A stretch of DNA of 64,000 nt from assembly GCF_003994255.1 (NCBI RefSeq), contig NZ_ML133856.1:62001-126000 (forward strand), in the 5' to 3' direction. Shown here piece by piece: positions 17,443 to 26,455 of this stretch. Position 1 is the stretch's first letter. Each line of letters opens with the position of its first letter. The stretch comes from Brachybacterium paraconglomeratum (GTDB taxonomy: Bacteria > Actinomycetota > Actinomycetes > Actinomycetales > Dermabacteraceae). The position numbers and the translations under genes are program-made. The notes beneath the pieces were generated by a model, which saw only the letters and a program-made list of their open reading frames with translations, ran no database searches and was not told where the DNA came from.

Positions 17443-18777
17443 ATGGCCGCCCCCGCCGTCCCTGTCCCCGCTGCCGCCCTCGGCGGCCCCCGCGCCTACG
17501 CGGTCTGGATCGCGGCGGTCACCGCCTATTCGATCGCCGTGCTGCAGCGCACCACGATGGGCGTCGCCGGGCTCGAGGCCGCGGACCGGTTCGGGGCCTC
17601 GGCGACCATCGTGTCGACCTTCGTGGTGCTCCAGCTCGGCGTCTACGCCCTCGCCCAGATCCCCGCCGGCGTGCTGCTGGACCGCTACGGCTCCCGCGTC
17701 ACCCTCACCGCCGGCGCCGTGCTGATGGCGCTCGGCCAGGTGCTCATGTCCCAGACCGAGACCGTGGGCGTGGCGATGATCGCCCGCATCGTGCTCGGCG
17801 CAGGCGATGCGCTGACCTTCGCGAGCGCGATCCGGCTGGTCCCGGCCTGGTTCCCGCCCGGACGCGTGCCGCTGCTGACCCAGCTCACCGGCATCCTCGG
17901 CCAGGTCGGGCAGATTCTCTCCGCCGTCCCCTTCGTGGCCGTGCTGAGCGTGGCCGGCTGGACGCCCGCCTTCTCCTCCGCCGCGGCGCTCAGCGCGATC
18001 GCCGCCGGGCTGGTGCTCCTCGTCGTCCGCGCGACGCCGCCGGGGATGTCGCGGCCGACGGTGAAGCAGGACCTCCGACGGATCCCCGTGGTGCTGGGGC
18101 GGATCGTGCGCCACCCCTCGACGCAGCTGGGCTTCTTCACCCACTTCACGGCCGGGTTCCCCGGCATCGCGTTCTCGATGATGTGGGGCTACCCGTATCT
18201 CACCGCGGGGGAGGGGCTCAGCCGCCCCGCCGCCTCCGCGGTGATGACCGTGCTGGTGGTCGTCGCGATCGTCGGCGGTCCGCTGATCGGCGCGCTCACC
18301 CAGCGGCACCCGCTGCGCCGCTCCACGCTGGTGCTGCTGATCGTCGCGACGATCGTGGTGCCGCTGCTCGCGCTCGTGCTGTGGCCGGGCAACGCCCCGA
18401 TGTGGCTGCTGATCGTGCTGGTCTCGGGCTTCTCGATCGGCGGCCCCGCGAGCTCCGTCGGCTTCGACTTCCCTCGCACGGACCTGGCCAAGCACCGGCT
18501 CGGCACCGCGACCGGCGCTGTGATCATGGGCGGCTTCATCGGCGCCCTCGTCGCGATCCTCCTGATCGGCGTGGTGCTGGACCTGCTGCGCCCCGACGGG
18601 GAGTACGACCTGGCCTCCTTCCGCCTCGCCTTCGCCGTTCAGCTCCCGCTGCTCGCGATCGGGGTGGTCGGGATGCTGATGACCCGTCGGAACCTGCGCC
18701 GACGGATGGCCGTGCAGGGTCGCGAGGTCCCGCCGTGGCGCGAGGTGTGGCGCTCGGGGCGCTGGCGCCAGCTCTGA
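17443..18777 (+). CDS. major facilitator superfamily transporter
   Basis: 444-residue protein with twelve predicted membrane segments. The MFS motif A between helices 2 and 3 reads GVLLDRYGSRVTL, and a weaker copy in the second half is GALTQRHPLRRSTL. A conserved-looking FPRTDLAKHRLG loop lies before helix 10. GAAGGA precedes the ATG. Substrate unknown; nitrate/nitrite or organic-anion uptake and drug efflux are all possible. Not clearly in an operon. Confidence 0.8.
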   Translation: MAAPAVPVPAAALGGPRAYAVWIAAVTAYSIAVLQRTTMGVAGLEAADRFGASATIVSTFVVLQLGVYALAQIPAGVLLDRYGSRVTLTAGAVLMALGQVLMSQTETVGVAMIARIVLGAGDALTFASAIRLVPAWFPPGRVPLLTQLTGILGQVGQILSAVPFVAVLSVAGWTPAFSSAAALSAIAAGLVLLVVRATPPGMSRPTVKQDLRRIPVVLGRIVRHPSTQLGFFTHFTAGFPGIAFSMMWGYPYLTAGEGLSRPAASAVMTVLVVVAIVGGPLIGALTQRHPLRRSTLVLLIVATIVVPLLALVLWPGNAPMWLLIVLVSGFSIGGPASSVGFDFPRTDLAKHRLGTATGAVIMGGFIGALVAILLIGVVLDLLRPDGEYDLASFRLAFAVQLPLLAIGVVGMLMTRRNLRRRMAVQGREVPPWREVWRSGRWRQL

Positions 18778-18927
18778 GGAGCCCCTGTCCCGTCGGCCCC
18801 GGAGCCCGTCGGTCGGGCTCGGTCCGCTCCGCGGCCGCCGTCGGGGCCCTCGTCGGCCGGGCCGGGCTTGCCGCCGTCCCCGCCGTGCCGTAGCGTTCCT
18901 CCCAACACTTACTTTCAAGGAGGAAAT

Positions 18928-20223
18928 ATGTCGTTCACGCTGGGCATCGTCGGAATCGGCCAGTTCGGGTCCCACTTCGCGGAGCTCTTCGCCGCCCATC
19001 CCGACATCGACGCGCTCTACGCTGTCGACTCCGTCCCCGAGCGGATCGATGCCGTCGAGGCGCGAGGGGTCGCCTTCGCCGGCCGGTACGAGACCCTCGA
19101 GGACCTGCTCGCCTCCGACGTCGACGCCGTCGCGATCTTCACCCAGCGCTGGACCCACGGCCAGCACGCCCTGGCCGCCCTCCGCGCCGGCAAGCACGTC
19201 TACTCCGCGGTGCCGATGGCCATCGAGGGGGACGAGATCCGCCAGATCACCGAGGAGGTGCAGCGCACGGGGCTCGTCTACATGATGGGCGAGACCAGCC
19301 AGTACAACGCCGCCGTCGTCCTCGCCCGGCGCATCCACCGCTCCGGCGCGTTCGGCGAGGTGTTCTACGCCGAGGGCGACTACGTCCACGACATGGACCT
19401 CGGCTTCTACGACGCCTACAGGTACTCCGGCGGCGAGCAGTGGAAGTCCACCGCCTCCTACCCGCCGCTGCTCTACCCCACCCACTCCATCGGCGGGATC
19501 CTCGGCGTGCTGGGGGAGCGGCACGCCGTCTCCGTCTCGGCGCTGGGGCGCCCCGACACCCGCGGCGACGGGGTCTTCGACAAGGACGTCTCGATGTTCG
19601 GCAACGACGTCTCCAACGCCTTCGCCCTGTTCGGGATGGACAACGGCGGCGCCTTCCGCACCAACGAGCTGCGCCGCGTGGGCTACCCCTCCCACAAGCG
19701 CGAGAGCCGCTTCCGCTTCTTCGGCGAGGCCTCCTCCTTCGAGGAGACCATCGACGTCACCTACTGGCACGACAAGAAGGACGTGCTCGAGGTGACGGAC
19801 CTGATCCGCACCGACCGCACCATGAGCCTGGACGACCCGCGGCTCGCGGACGTCTCGCCCACCCTGCGCGACGCCTTCGTCGCCGGCGCCTCCCGCGCCC
19901 ACCACCAGGAGCGCCTGCCCGCCGAGTTCCAGGGCATGCCCAACGGGCACGAGGGTGCCCACCACTTCCTCGTCGACGACTTCGCGCGCGCCGTCGTCGG
20001 CGGGCACCAGCCCGTGGTCAACGCGTGGCAGGCCGCCCGCTACACGCTGCCCGGCGTCATCGCCCACCAGTCGATGAACCGCGGCGGCGAGCGGCTCGAG
20101 ATCCACGACCTCGGCGACTGCCCGCTGCCCGTGGTCGACCTCGACGCCGAGCAGGAAGCCCTCGATCCGCAGGCGCTCGCCGCCGCGATCGAGGAGGCAT
20201 CCGCGGTCGCCGCCGGCGCCTGA
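18928..20223 (+). CDS. Gfo/Idh/MocA-family protein lacking the EKP lysine
   Basis: 431-residue protein with an N-terminal Rossmann fold (GIVGIGQFGSHFAELF) and a C-terminal alpha/beta domain, as in sugar dehydrogenases, oxidases and glycosidases of the Gfo/Idh/MocA family. The usual E-K-P motif after the fourth strand is replaced: AGKHVYSAVPMAIEG has Ala-Val-Pro. Redox chemistry relying on that lysine may therefore be altered. ATG 18928 has an ideal AAGGAGGA site. It heads the cell-wall-sugar locus; a -10-like TAGCGT lies at 18891. Confidence 0.8.
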   Translation: MSFTLGIVGIGQFGSHFAELFAAHPDIDALYAVDSVPERIDAVEARGVAFAGRYETLEDLLASDVDAVAIFTQRWTHGQHALAALRAGKHVYSAVPMAIEGDEIRQITEEVQRTGLVYMMGETSQYNAAVVLARRIHRSGAFGEVFYAEGDYVHDMDLGFYDAYRYSGGEQWKSTASYPPLLYPTHSIGGILGVLGERHAVSVSALGRPDTRGDGVFDKDVSMFGNDVSNAFALFGMDNGGAFRTNELRRVGYPSHKRESRFRFFGEASSFEETIDVTYWHDKKDVLEVTDLIRTDRTMSLDDPRLADVSPTLRDAFVAGASRAHHQERLPAEFQGMPNGHEGAHHFLVDDFARAVVGGHQPVVNAWQAARYTLPGVIAHQSMNRGGERLEIHDLGDCPLPVVDLDAEQEALDPQALAAAIEEASAVAAGA

Positions 20224-20334
20224 CCGCCCGGTCCTGCTCGGCGTCGCCCGCCCGACGGTGCCGGGCGGCCGGTACTGCTCGGCGGCGCCGGCTGCGGGAG
20301 TCTGACGGCGGGACCTGCCCGGATCTGCTCCGCT

Positions 20335-20396
20335 CGCCCCGGTTGTTCGACGGGAGGTGCCAGAAAAGTGGTACCGGATGTCGAGCAACCGGGGCG
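20335..20396 (+). other. 62-base two-tier hairpin between the Gfo/Idh gene and the ABC importer
   Basis: Outer arms of 17 bases (20335-20351 and 20380-20396; one G-T pair) enclose a symmetrical 4x4 internal loop. Inside are inner arms GGTGCCA/TGGTACC (20356-20362/20369-20375; one G-T pair) capped by GAAAAG. It lies in the 331-base gap 20224-20554, which has no gene. It could terminate the upstream transcript or act as a processing or regulatory structure; there is no T-run. Confidence 0.6.
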
Positions 20397-20460
20397 GCGT
20401 CGTGTTCGGCCGCCTGTGCCCCTGTCGGAGGGCCGGGCGTCGCCGCGCCGCGACGAGGTG

Positions 20461-20516
20461 TTCCACCTCACTCCTGACGTGGTAACTTCACTCACACATG
20501 ACCGAGAAGTGAAGTT
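20461..20516 (+). promoter_or_regulatory. promoter and inverted-repeat operator of the sugar ABC operon
   Basis: A likely promoter (TTCCAC, 16-base spacer, TAACTT at 20483-20488) overlaps a perfect 9-base inverted repeat, AACTTCACT (20484-20492) and AGTGAAGTT (20508-20516), separated by 15 bases. The placement from -10 to about +25 is typical of a repressor site. The RpiR gene closing this operon is the obvious candidate binder; inferred. Confidence 0.5.
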
Positions 20517-20554
20517 TTCTCACCGGTGGGTGGGAGCCGACGAAGGAGTCCCTC

Positions 20555-21847
20555 ATGATCGCTCGACGACACGTCCTGGCCGCCGGTGCCGCAGGCTCGG
20601 CAGCCCTCGCCCTCGCCGCCTGCGGCGGGGACTCCGGAGGATCCGGCGGAGAGGTCGACGGGGAGGGCAAGACCCTCACCTTCTGGCTGATGGAGGGCAC
20701 CAACGCCTCCGCCGACGCCTACATCGAGGAGCTCAAGACCGCGTTCACCGAGGCCACGGGCGCCACCCTCGACGTCCAGGTCCAGCCTTGGGACGGCGCG
20801 CACGACAAGTTCGTCACCGCCATGGCCGGCGGCACCGGCCCCGACGTCGCCGAGGTCGGCACCACCTGGGTGCCCGAGTTCGCCGACGCGGGCGGCATCG
20901 ACGACCTGTCCGAGGACATCGAGGCCGCCGGCCTCGCCGACGGCCTCGTCGAGGGGCTCGTCGAGGCGGGCAGCCTCGACGGCGGGACCTACGGCATGCC
21001 CTGGTACGCGGGCGTCCGCTCGATCCTCGCCAACCGCGAGATGCTCGAGGCGGCAGGGGTCGCCGAGCAGCCCCAGAGCTGGGACGACCTGCTCACCATG
21101 ATCACCACGCTCAAGGAGCACGACCCGGACTGGATCCCCTTCCCGGTCGCCGGCGGCAGCATCTTCTCCGCCATGCCCTTCGTCTGGGGCGCCGGCGGCG
21201 AGATCGCCACGCAGGAGGGCGAGACCTGGACCGCGGCGATCAACAGCCCCGAGGCCGTCGAGGGCCTGACCTGGTACACCGACCTCGCGCTGAAGCACGA
21301 CGCCTCGACCTCCGCGGCCACCACCTGGCTGGAGACCGACTCGCTGGCCGCCTTCCTCCAGGAGACGGTGCCGATGTTCATCACCGGCTCATGGGTCCCC
21401 GCCACCATCGAGGCCGAGAACCCCGAGCTCGCCGAGAAGCTCGTCGCCTTCACGATCCCGGCGAAGGACTCCGCGGTCGCGCCGTCCTTCCTCGGCGGCT
21501 CGCTGATGTGCCGCTTCACCGAGACCGCGGAGCCCGAGCTCGCCTTCGAGCTCATCAAGCTCGTCACCACGGGCGACTTCGCCACCCGCTGGGCCGAGGA
21601 GACCAACTACTTCCCCGGCACCACCGCGGCGCTGGACGAGGTGGTCGCCGGCGGCGACGAGATCACCAAGGTCTTCGCCACCCAGATGACCGAGGGCGGC
21701 AAGTCCGTGCCCGTCACCCCGGCCTGGGGCAAGATCGAGGGCGCCAAGACGCTCGGGACGATGATCTCCTCCGTCCTGGACGGCACCGCGGTCCAGGACG
21801 CGGCCGACACCGCCGCCGAGGAGATGGACGGCTTCTTCTCCGAATGA
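20555..21847 (+). CDS. carbohydrate ABC transporter substrate-binding lipoprotein
   Basis: 430-residue extracellular binding protein (family 1, maltose-binding type). The N-terminus is a twin-arginine-like signal (IARRHVLAAG) ending in the lipobox LAAC, with lipid cysteine near residue 23 and a Gly/Ser linker. The body has FWLMEGTNASADAYIEEL, MAGGTGPDVAEVGTTWVPEF and IPFPVAGGSIF, usual for sugar-binding proteins. GAAGGAG precedes the ATG. Neighbours (NagZ-like, AnmK, RpiR) suggest a cell-wall amino sugar or disaccharide as ligand; that is inference. Confidence 0.88.
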   Translation: MIARRHVLAAGAAGSAALALAACGGDSGGSGGEVDGEGKTLTFWLMEGTNASADAYIEELKTAFTEATGATLDVQVQPWDGAHDKFVTAMAGGTGPDVAEVGTTWVPEFADAGGIDDLSEDIEAAGLADGLVEGLVEAGSLDGGTYGMPWYAGVRSILANREMLEAAGVAEQPQSWDDLLTMITTLKEHDPDWIPFPVAGGSIFSAMPFVWGAGGEIATQEGETWTAAINSPEAVEGLTWYTDLALKHDASTSAATTWLETDSLAAFLQETVPMFITGSWVPATIEAENPELAEKLVAFTIPAKDSAVAPSFLGGSLMCRFTETAEPELAFELIKLVTTGDFATRWAEETNYFPGTTAALDEVVAGGDEITKVFATQMTEGGKSVPVTPAWGKIEGAKTLGTMISSVLDGTAVQDAADTAAEEMDGFFSE

Positions 21848-22818
21848 GCACCGCCGCCCCCGACCTCCGCGACCGGCAGGACGGAGCGGCGCCGCTCGAG
21901 CGCCGCGCCGTCCCGCCGGGCCGCCGTCTGCGCCGCGGCCTCGCCCCCTGGCTGCTGCTCGCCCCCGCCCTGATCGTGCTGGGCGTGCTGCTGCTGTGGC
22001 CGATGGTGCGGGTGCTGAACCTGTCCCTGCAGGACTACGAGCTGAAGAACCTCCTGCGCGGGGACAGCAACTACGTGGGGCTGGACAACTACGTCCAGGT
22101 CCTCACCGACCCGTTCCTGTGGCAGATCGTGCTGCCCAACACGGTCGGGTTCGCGATCGTGTGCGTCGTGCTGACCATGGCCGTCGGCACCGTGGTGGCG
22201 CTGTTCCTGAACACGCTGGGCACCGCCTGGCGGTCGATCTGCACCACCGCGATCATGGTCGCCTGGGCGGTGCCGGCGCTGACCGGCACCTACATCTTCG
22301 TCTGGCTCTTCGACCCCCAGTCCGGGCTCGTGATCTCGGCCCTCGACGGGCTCGGGCTGATGGAGGCCGGCAGCGTCAACTGGTTCACCAACCGGTGGAG
22401 CTTCTACGCGATCGCGACGCTGAACGTCGTCTACCACGGCTTCCCGTTCATCGCCGTGACGATGCTCGCGGGGCTCACCACCGTGCCGGACGAGCTGTAC
22501 GAGGCGGCGGCGCTGGACGGCGCGGGCGCCTGGACCCGCTTCTGGCAGGTCACCGTGCCCACCCTGCGCCCGATCATCGCGGTGTGCGTGATCCTCTCGA
22601 CGATCTGGGACTTCAAGGTGTTCGTCCAGATCTTCCTGATGCCCGGCGGTGACGGCTCCACCCGCGAGGTCATGAACCTCGGCGTCTGGTCGTACACCCA
22701 GTCCTTCGCCCAGGGCGAGTACGGGATGGGCTCCACCATCGCGGTGCTGCTGACCGCGCTGCTGATGGTGATCTCCGTGGTCTACATCCGCACCCTGATG
22801 AAGGAGGAGGAGCTGTGA
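21844..22818 (+). CDS. sugar ABC transporter permease (MalF type)
   Basis: 324-residue permease with six membrane segments and a short charged N-terminal tail. The ATPase-contact EAA loop is EAAALDGAGAWTRFWQVTVP (about residues 220-239). Start ATG overlaps the binding-protein stop (ATGA), so translation is coupled. No ATPase gene is in the operon; it would have to be supplied by a shared MsiK-type ATPase elsewhere, as in many actinobacteria. Confidence 0.88.
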   Translation: MSTAAPDLRDRQDGAAPLERRAVPPGRRLRRGLAPWLLLAPALIVLGVLLLWPMVRVLNLSLQDYELKNLLRGDSNYVGLDNYVQVLTDPFLWQIVLPNTVGFAIVCVVLTMAVGTVVALFLNTLGTAWRSICTTAIMVAWAVPALTGTYIFVWLFDPQSGLVISALDGLGLMEAGSVNWFTNRWSFYAIATLNVVYHGFPFIAVTMLAGLTTVPDELYEAAALDGAGAWTRFWQVTVPTLRPIIAVCVILSTIWDFKVFVQIFLMPGGDGSTREVMNLGVWSYTQSFAQGEYGMGSTIAVLLTALLMVISVVYIRTLMKEEEL

Positions 22819-23642
22819 ACCGTCGGACCCCCGCCACCACTGCGGCCCGGGCGATCGGCGTCGTCGTGCTGCTGGCGCTGACCCTCTTCCCCTTCTACTG
22901 GATGCTCTCCACCGCCGTGGACACCAGCCCGCTCTCCCGCGGGGCGAGCCTGCTGCCCAGCGGCCTCACCCTCGAGCACTTCGAGCACGTGCTGGTCGAC
23001 GCCGGGTTCCTGCGCTACGTGCGGGTCTCCCTGGTCGTCGCCCTGGGCACCGTCGTGCTCTCGGGCGCGGTGGCGCTGCTGGCCGCCGTCGCGGTCGCCC
23101 GCTTCCGCTTCCGGCTGCGCACCCAGGTGCTGGTGATGGTCCTGATGGTGCAGATGGTGCCGCTCGAGGCTCTCGTGATCCCGCTGTTCCTGCAGGCACG
23201 GACCCTCGGCATGCTCAACTCGCTGCTGGGCCTGACCATCGTCTACCTCGGCTTCTCCCTCGCCTTCGCGATCTGGAACCTGCGCGGCTTCGTCGCCGCG
23301 GTGCCGCGCGAGCTCGAGGAGGCCGCCTACGTGGACGGGGCGAGCTGGTGGCGGATGTTCCGCTCGATCCTGCTGCCGCTGGTCGCCCCGGGCCTGGTGG
23401 CGACCTCGGTGTTCTCCTTCATCACCGCCTGGAACGAGTTCATCTTCGCGCTCACCTTCATGCAGGACGGCTCGAAGTACACCGTGGGCGTGGGGCTGCG
23501 GACCTTCTTCACCCAGAACACCGCCGACTGGGGCTCGGTGATGGCCGCCTCGACGATCATCGCCCTGCCGGTGGTGCTCTTCTTCGTGCTCGTCCAGCGG
23601 AACCTCGCCAAGGGCATCACCGCCGGCGCCGTGAAGGGCTGA
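22815..23642 (+). CDS. sugar ABC transporter permease (MalG type)
   Basis: 275-residue permease with six membrane segments and EAA loop EEAAYVDGASWWRMFRSILL (about residues 171-190). It starts with GTG overlapping the preceding stop (GTGA). Forms the channel with the MalF-type subunit. Confidence 0.88.
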   Translation: MNRRTPATTAARAIGVVVLLALTLFPFYWMLSTAVDTSPLSRGASLLPSGLTLEHFEHVLVDAGFLRYVRVSLVVALGTVVLSGAVALLAAVAVARFRFRLRTQVLVMVLMVQMVPLEALVIPLFLQARTLGMLNSLLGLTIVYLGFSLAFAIWNLRGFVAAVPRELEEAAYVDGASWWRMFRSILLPLVAPGLVATSVFSFITAWNEFIFALTFMQDGSKYTVGVGLRTFFTQNTADWGSVMAASTIIALPVVLFFVLVQRNLAKGITAGAVKG

Positions 23643-23645
23643 ACC

Positions 23646-25253
23646 ATGACCAGCATCCCTTCCCGGCCGGGCGCGGCGGCGCCCCGGACCCGCCACGACG
23701 CCGACGTGCTCGGCGTGCTGATGGCCCCCTTCACCGGCACCGAGGTGCCCGCCTGGCTCGACGGAGCGCTCGAGGACGGTCTCGCCTCCGTGATCCTCTT
23801 CGGGCACAACACCCCCGATCCCGCGACGGCGCGGGAGCTCTCCCGCGCCCTCCACGCCCGGTCCGAGGACTGCGTCGTCGCGATCGACGAGGAGGGCGGG
23901 GACGTCACCCGGCTCCAGGCGCGGACGGGCTCGTCCCTGCCCACGGCCTGGGCGCTCGGCGAGGCCGACGACCCCGAGCTCACCCGGGACGCCGGGCGCG
24001 CGCTCGGCGACCTCCTCGCCGCCTGCGACATCGACCTGGACCTCGCCCCGGTGCTCGACGTCTCCACCGATCCCGCGAACCCCGTGATCGGCACCCGCGC
24101 CTACGGCGACGAGCCCGACCGGGTCGCCCTGCACGCCCGCGCCTTCGCGACCGGGCTGATCGACGCCGGGATCGGCACCTGCGCGAAGCACTTCCCCGGC
24201 CACGGCGCGACCGCCACCGACTCCCACACCGCTCTGCCGCGGATCGACCTCGGCCCGGCGCAGTTCGAGGCCGATCATCTCGCACCCTGGCGGATCGCGC
24301 CCTGGCTCGACGCGGTGATGACCGCGCACGTGCTGGTCCCCGCGCTCGGGGAGGGGCCCGCCTCGATCGCCTCCTGGTCGCGGCCGCTCCTGGACCGCGC
24401 CGTCGGCGGCACCTTCCACGGCCTGGTCATCACCGACGCGCTCGACATGGCCGCCGTCGCCGAGGACCCCGGGTACGGGGAGGCGGCGGTCCGGGCCCTC
24501 GAGGCGGGCGCGGACCTGCTGTGCCTGGGGACCTCGCTGCGCCGGGACGACGAGCAGATGCTTCGGGAGGCCCACGACGCGATCCTCGCCGCGGTCGATT
24601 CGGGGCGGATCCCGCGAAGATCGCTGCACGAGCGCGCCGAGCGCACCCGGGAGCGGCTGCGCAGCCTGCGCACCCGGCGCCGCTTCGTCCCGGCCCCCGA
24701 GCTCGAGGACGCCCTCGCGCACGGGGAGGCCCTCGGCGCGGAGGCGGCCGCGCGCGCCGTCCGCTCACGGCACGGCCACGCCCGCCTCGAGGGGCGACCC
24801 GTGGTGGTGCTCGACCTGCGCCACCGGGCCCAGCACGCCTCCGGCGCCCGGACCCAGCAGCTGGTCGCGGCGCTGCGCGAGCGCGGGATCGAAGCGTCCG
24901 ACCCCGCGGAGCAGGGCGGGCCCGAGCAGTACCGGTATCCCGAGCCGCCCTCGTATCCCGAGCCGCCCTCGCCCCACGGAGGACCGGATCTCCCGTCGCG
25001 GTCCTCCCACGGCGACCCGGCCGCGCAGGTGCTCGCGGTGACCCGTCTGCCCCGCAGCGATGCCGAGGAGGGCCGACGCCTCGTCGCGCTCCTCGCGCAG
25101 CGCCCCGACACGATCGTGGTGCACACCGGCGTCCCGGCCGCCGCCCCCGACCACCGCCTGCTCGTCCTCGCCCACGGCGGCGGCCGCACGATGATGCGCG
25201 CCGTCGTCGACCTGCTCCTGCACGGCGACGCCGCCCACGGGGGAGCGCGATGA
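23646..25253 (+). CDS. GH3 beta-N-acetylhexosaminidase (NagZ-like)
   Basis: 535 residues. Residues ~15-340 are a GH3 barrel with the NagZ catalytic loop KHFPGHGATATDSHTALPRI (near residue 180), whose Asp-His dyad is the acid/base unit specific to N-acetyl-glucosaminidases. VITDALDMAAVAE (near 263) carries the nucleophile aspartate. Residues ~350-535 form a second domain, as in two-domain GH3 NAGases, interrupted by a Pro-rich segment made by an 18-base tandem repeat (24935-24970) encoding YPEPPS twice. No signal peptide, so it would act inside the cell on imported GlcNAc-MurNAc-type sugars. Three bases after the permease. Confidence 0.85.
   Translation: MTSIPSRPGAAAPRTRHDADVLGVLMAPFTGTEVPAWLDGALEDGLASVILFGHNTPDPATARELSRALHARSEDCVVAIDEEGGDVTRLQARTGSSLPTAWALGEADDPELTRDAGRALGDLLAACDIDLDLAPVLDVSTDPANPVIGTRAYGDEPDRVALHARAFATGLIDAGIGTCAKHFPGHGATATDSHTALPRIDLGPAQFEADHLAPWRIAPWLDAVMTAHVLVPALGEGPASIASWSRPLLDRAVGGTFHGLVITDALDMAAVAEDPGYGEAAVRALEAGADLLCLGTSLRRDDEQMLREAHDAILAAVDSGRIPRRSLHERAERTRERLRSLRTRRRFVPAPELEDALAHGEALGAEAAARAVRSRHGHARLEGRPVVVLDLRHRAQHASGARTQQLVAALRERGIEASDPAEQGGPEQYRYPEPPSYPEPPSPHGGPDLPSRSSHGDPAAQVLAVTRLPRSDAEEGRRLVALLAQRPDTIVVHTGVPAAAPDHRLLVLAHGGGRTMMRAVVDLLLHGDAAHGGAR
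24935..24970 (+). repeat. 18-base tandem duplication inside the GH3 gene
   Basis: GTATCCCGAGCCGCCCTC occurs twice without spacer (24935-24952, 24953-24970), adding a second YPEPPS unit to a loop of the C-terminal domain. Confidence 0.75.
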
Positions 25254-26455
25254 GGGTGCTCGGGATGATGTCCGGCACCAGCCTGGACGCGATCGACGTG
25301 GCGCTGGTGGACTTCACCCGCGATCCGGCCGACCCCTCCGTGCTCGAGGCGAGGCTCGTCCACCTCGGCGAGGAGCCCTGGCCCGAGGGGACGGGGGACG
25401 CCCTGCGCGCCGCGCTGTCCCCGGCGCCCGCCGACGTCGCGACCTGGAACCGCCTGCACGCCGCGGTCGGCGAGGCCTTCGCCGCGGCCGCCGCACGGGT
25501 CCTCGCCGCCCACGGCGGCGCCGACCTGGTCGCGACCCACGGCCAGACCCTCCACCACGACGTGCGCGCGGACGGCACCGTCGGCGCGACCCTCCAGATC
25601 GGCGACGCCTCCCGCCTCGCCGCCGCCACGGGCCTGCCCGTCCTGCACGACCTGCGTGCCGCCGACGTGGCCGCCGGCGGCCAGGGCGCACCGCTCGCCC
25701 CGCTGCTGGACCAGCTGCTGCTGGGCCATGAGGAGCCGACGGCGGCGCTGAACATCGGCGGGATCGCGAACCTCACCCTGGTCGGCGGCGAGGAGCTCGT
25801 CGCCGGCGACACCGGAGCCGGCAACGCGCTGCTCGATGCCGCCGTCCACGCCGCGACCGGTGCCCCCGCCGACCACGACGCCGCCCTCGCCCGCCAGGGC
25901 GTGGTCGACCCCGCAGCCCTCGCACGGCTGCTCGACGCCGAGCCCTTCTACTCCCGCCCCCTCCCGCGCTCGACCGGACGGGAGCACTTCGACGCCGGCT
26001 ACGTGCGACGCGTGCTGGGCGACGAGGCGCTCGCCGCGCTGCCGCTGCCGGACCTGCTGGCGACCCTGGTCGAGCTCACCGCCGTGACGATCGCCCGGGC
26101 CGTCGCCCCGCTCGGAGCCCGCCGTGTCGTCGCCTCCGGCGGCGGGATCCGCAATCCGCTGCTGCGCGCACGGCTCGGAGCCCACCTGGACCCCCTCCCG
26201 CTGCTCGACGCCGACCAGCTCGACATTCCCGCCGACGGCAAGGAGGCGCTGCTGATCGCGCTGCTGGGCCATCACGGCGCCCACGGACTGCCCGGCACGC
26301 TCGCCCTCCCGGACGGCACCGCGCACACCGGCGCCCGTACCCCCGTCGTGCTCGGCTCCCTCACCCCGCCGCACCGCAGCCCGGCCGCCCACGCCGCGCC
26401 CGCCGACGGCCTGCCCGTCCGCCGTCTCCGCCTCGTCCCGGAGGAGGGGCGGTGA
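25250..26455 (+). CDS. anmK: anhydro-N-acetylmuramic acid kinase
   Basis: Converts 1,6-anhydro-N-acetylmuramic acid and ATP to MurNAc-6-phosphate during cell-wall recycling. 401 residues. The N-terminus MRVLGMMSGTSLDAIDVALV is the family signature. LVATHGQTLHHD, LNIGGIANLTLV, AGDTGAGNALLDA and ASGGGIRNPLLRARL complete the ASKHA-type nucleotide and sugar sites. About 30 residues longer at the C-terminus than usual. ATG overlaps the GH3 stop. The product would feed MurQ, encoded at 36.6 kb. Confidence 0.92.
   Translation: MRVLGMMSGTSLDAIDVALVDFTRDPADPSVLEARLVHLGEEPWPEGTGDALRAALSPAPADVATWNRLHAAVGEAFAAAAARVLAAHGGADLVATHGQTLHHDVRADGTVGATLQIGDASRLAAATGLPVLHDLRAADVAAGGQGAPLAPLLDQLLLGHEEPTAALNIGGIANLTLVGGEELVAGDTGAGNALLDAAVHAATGAPADHDAALARQGVVDPAALARLLDAEPFYSRPLPRSTGREHFDAGYVRRVLGDEALAALPLPDLLATLVELTAVTIARAVAPLGARRVVASGGGIRNPLLRARLGAHLDPLPLLDADQLDIPADGKEALLIALLGHHGAHGLPGTLALPDGTAHTGARTPVVLGSLTPPHRSPAAHAAPADGLPVRRLRLVPEEGR

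Noticed and set aside
17176-20466. Very long minus-strand open frame (over 1,000 codons) opposite the MFS and Gfo/Idh genes
   Set aside because: High-GC antisense frame with low-complexity Arg/Gly/Asp composition, opposite two well-supported genes. Only its last 11 codons are real, as the Trp leader peptide.
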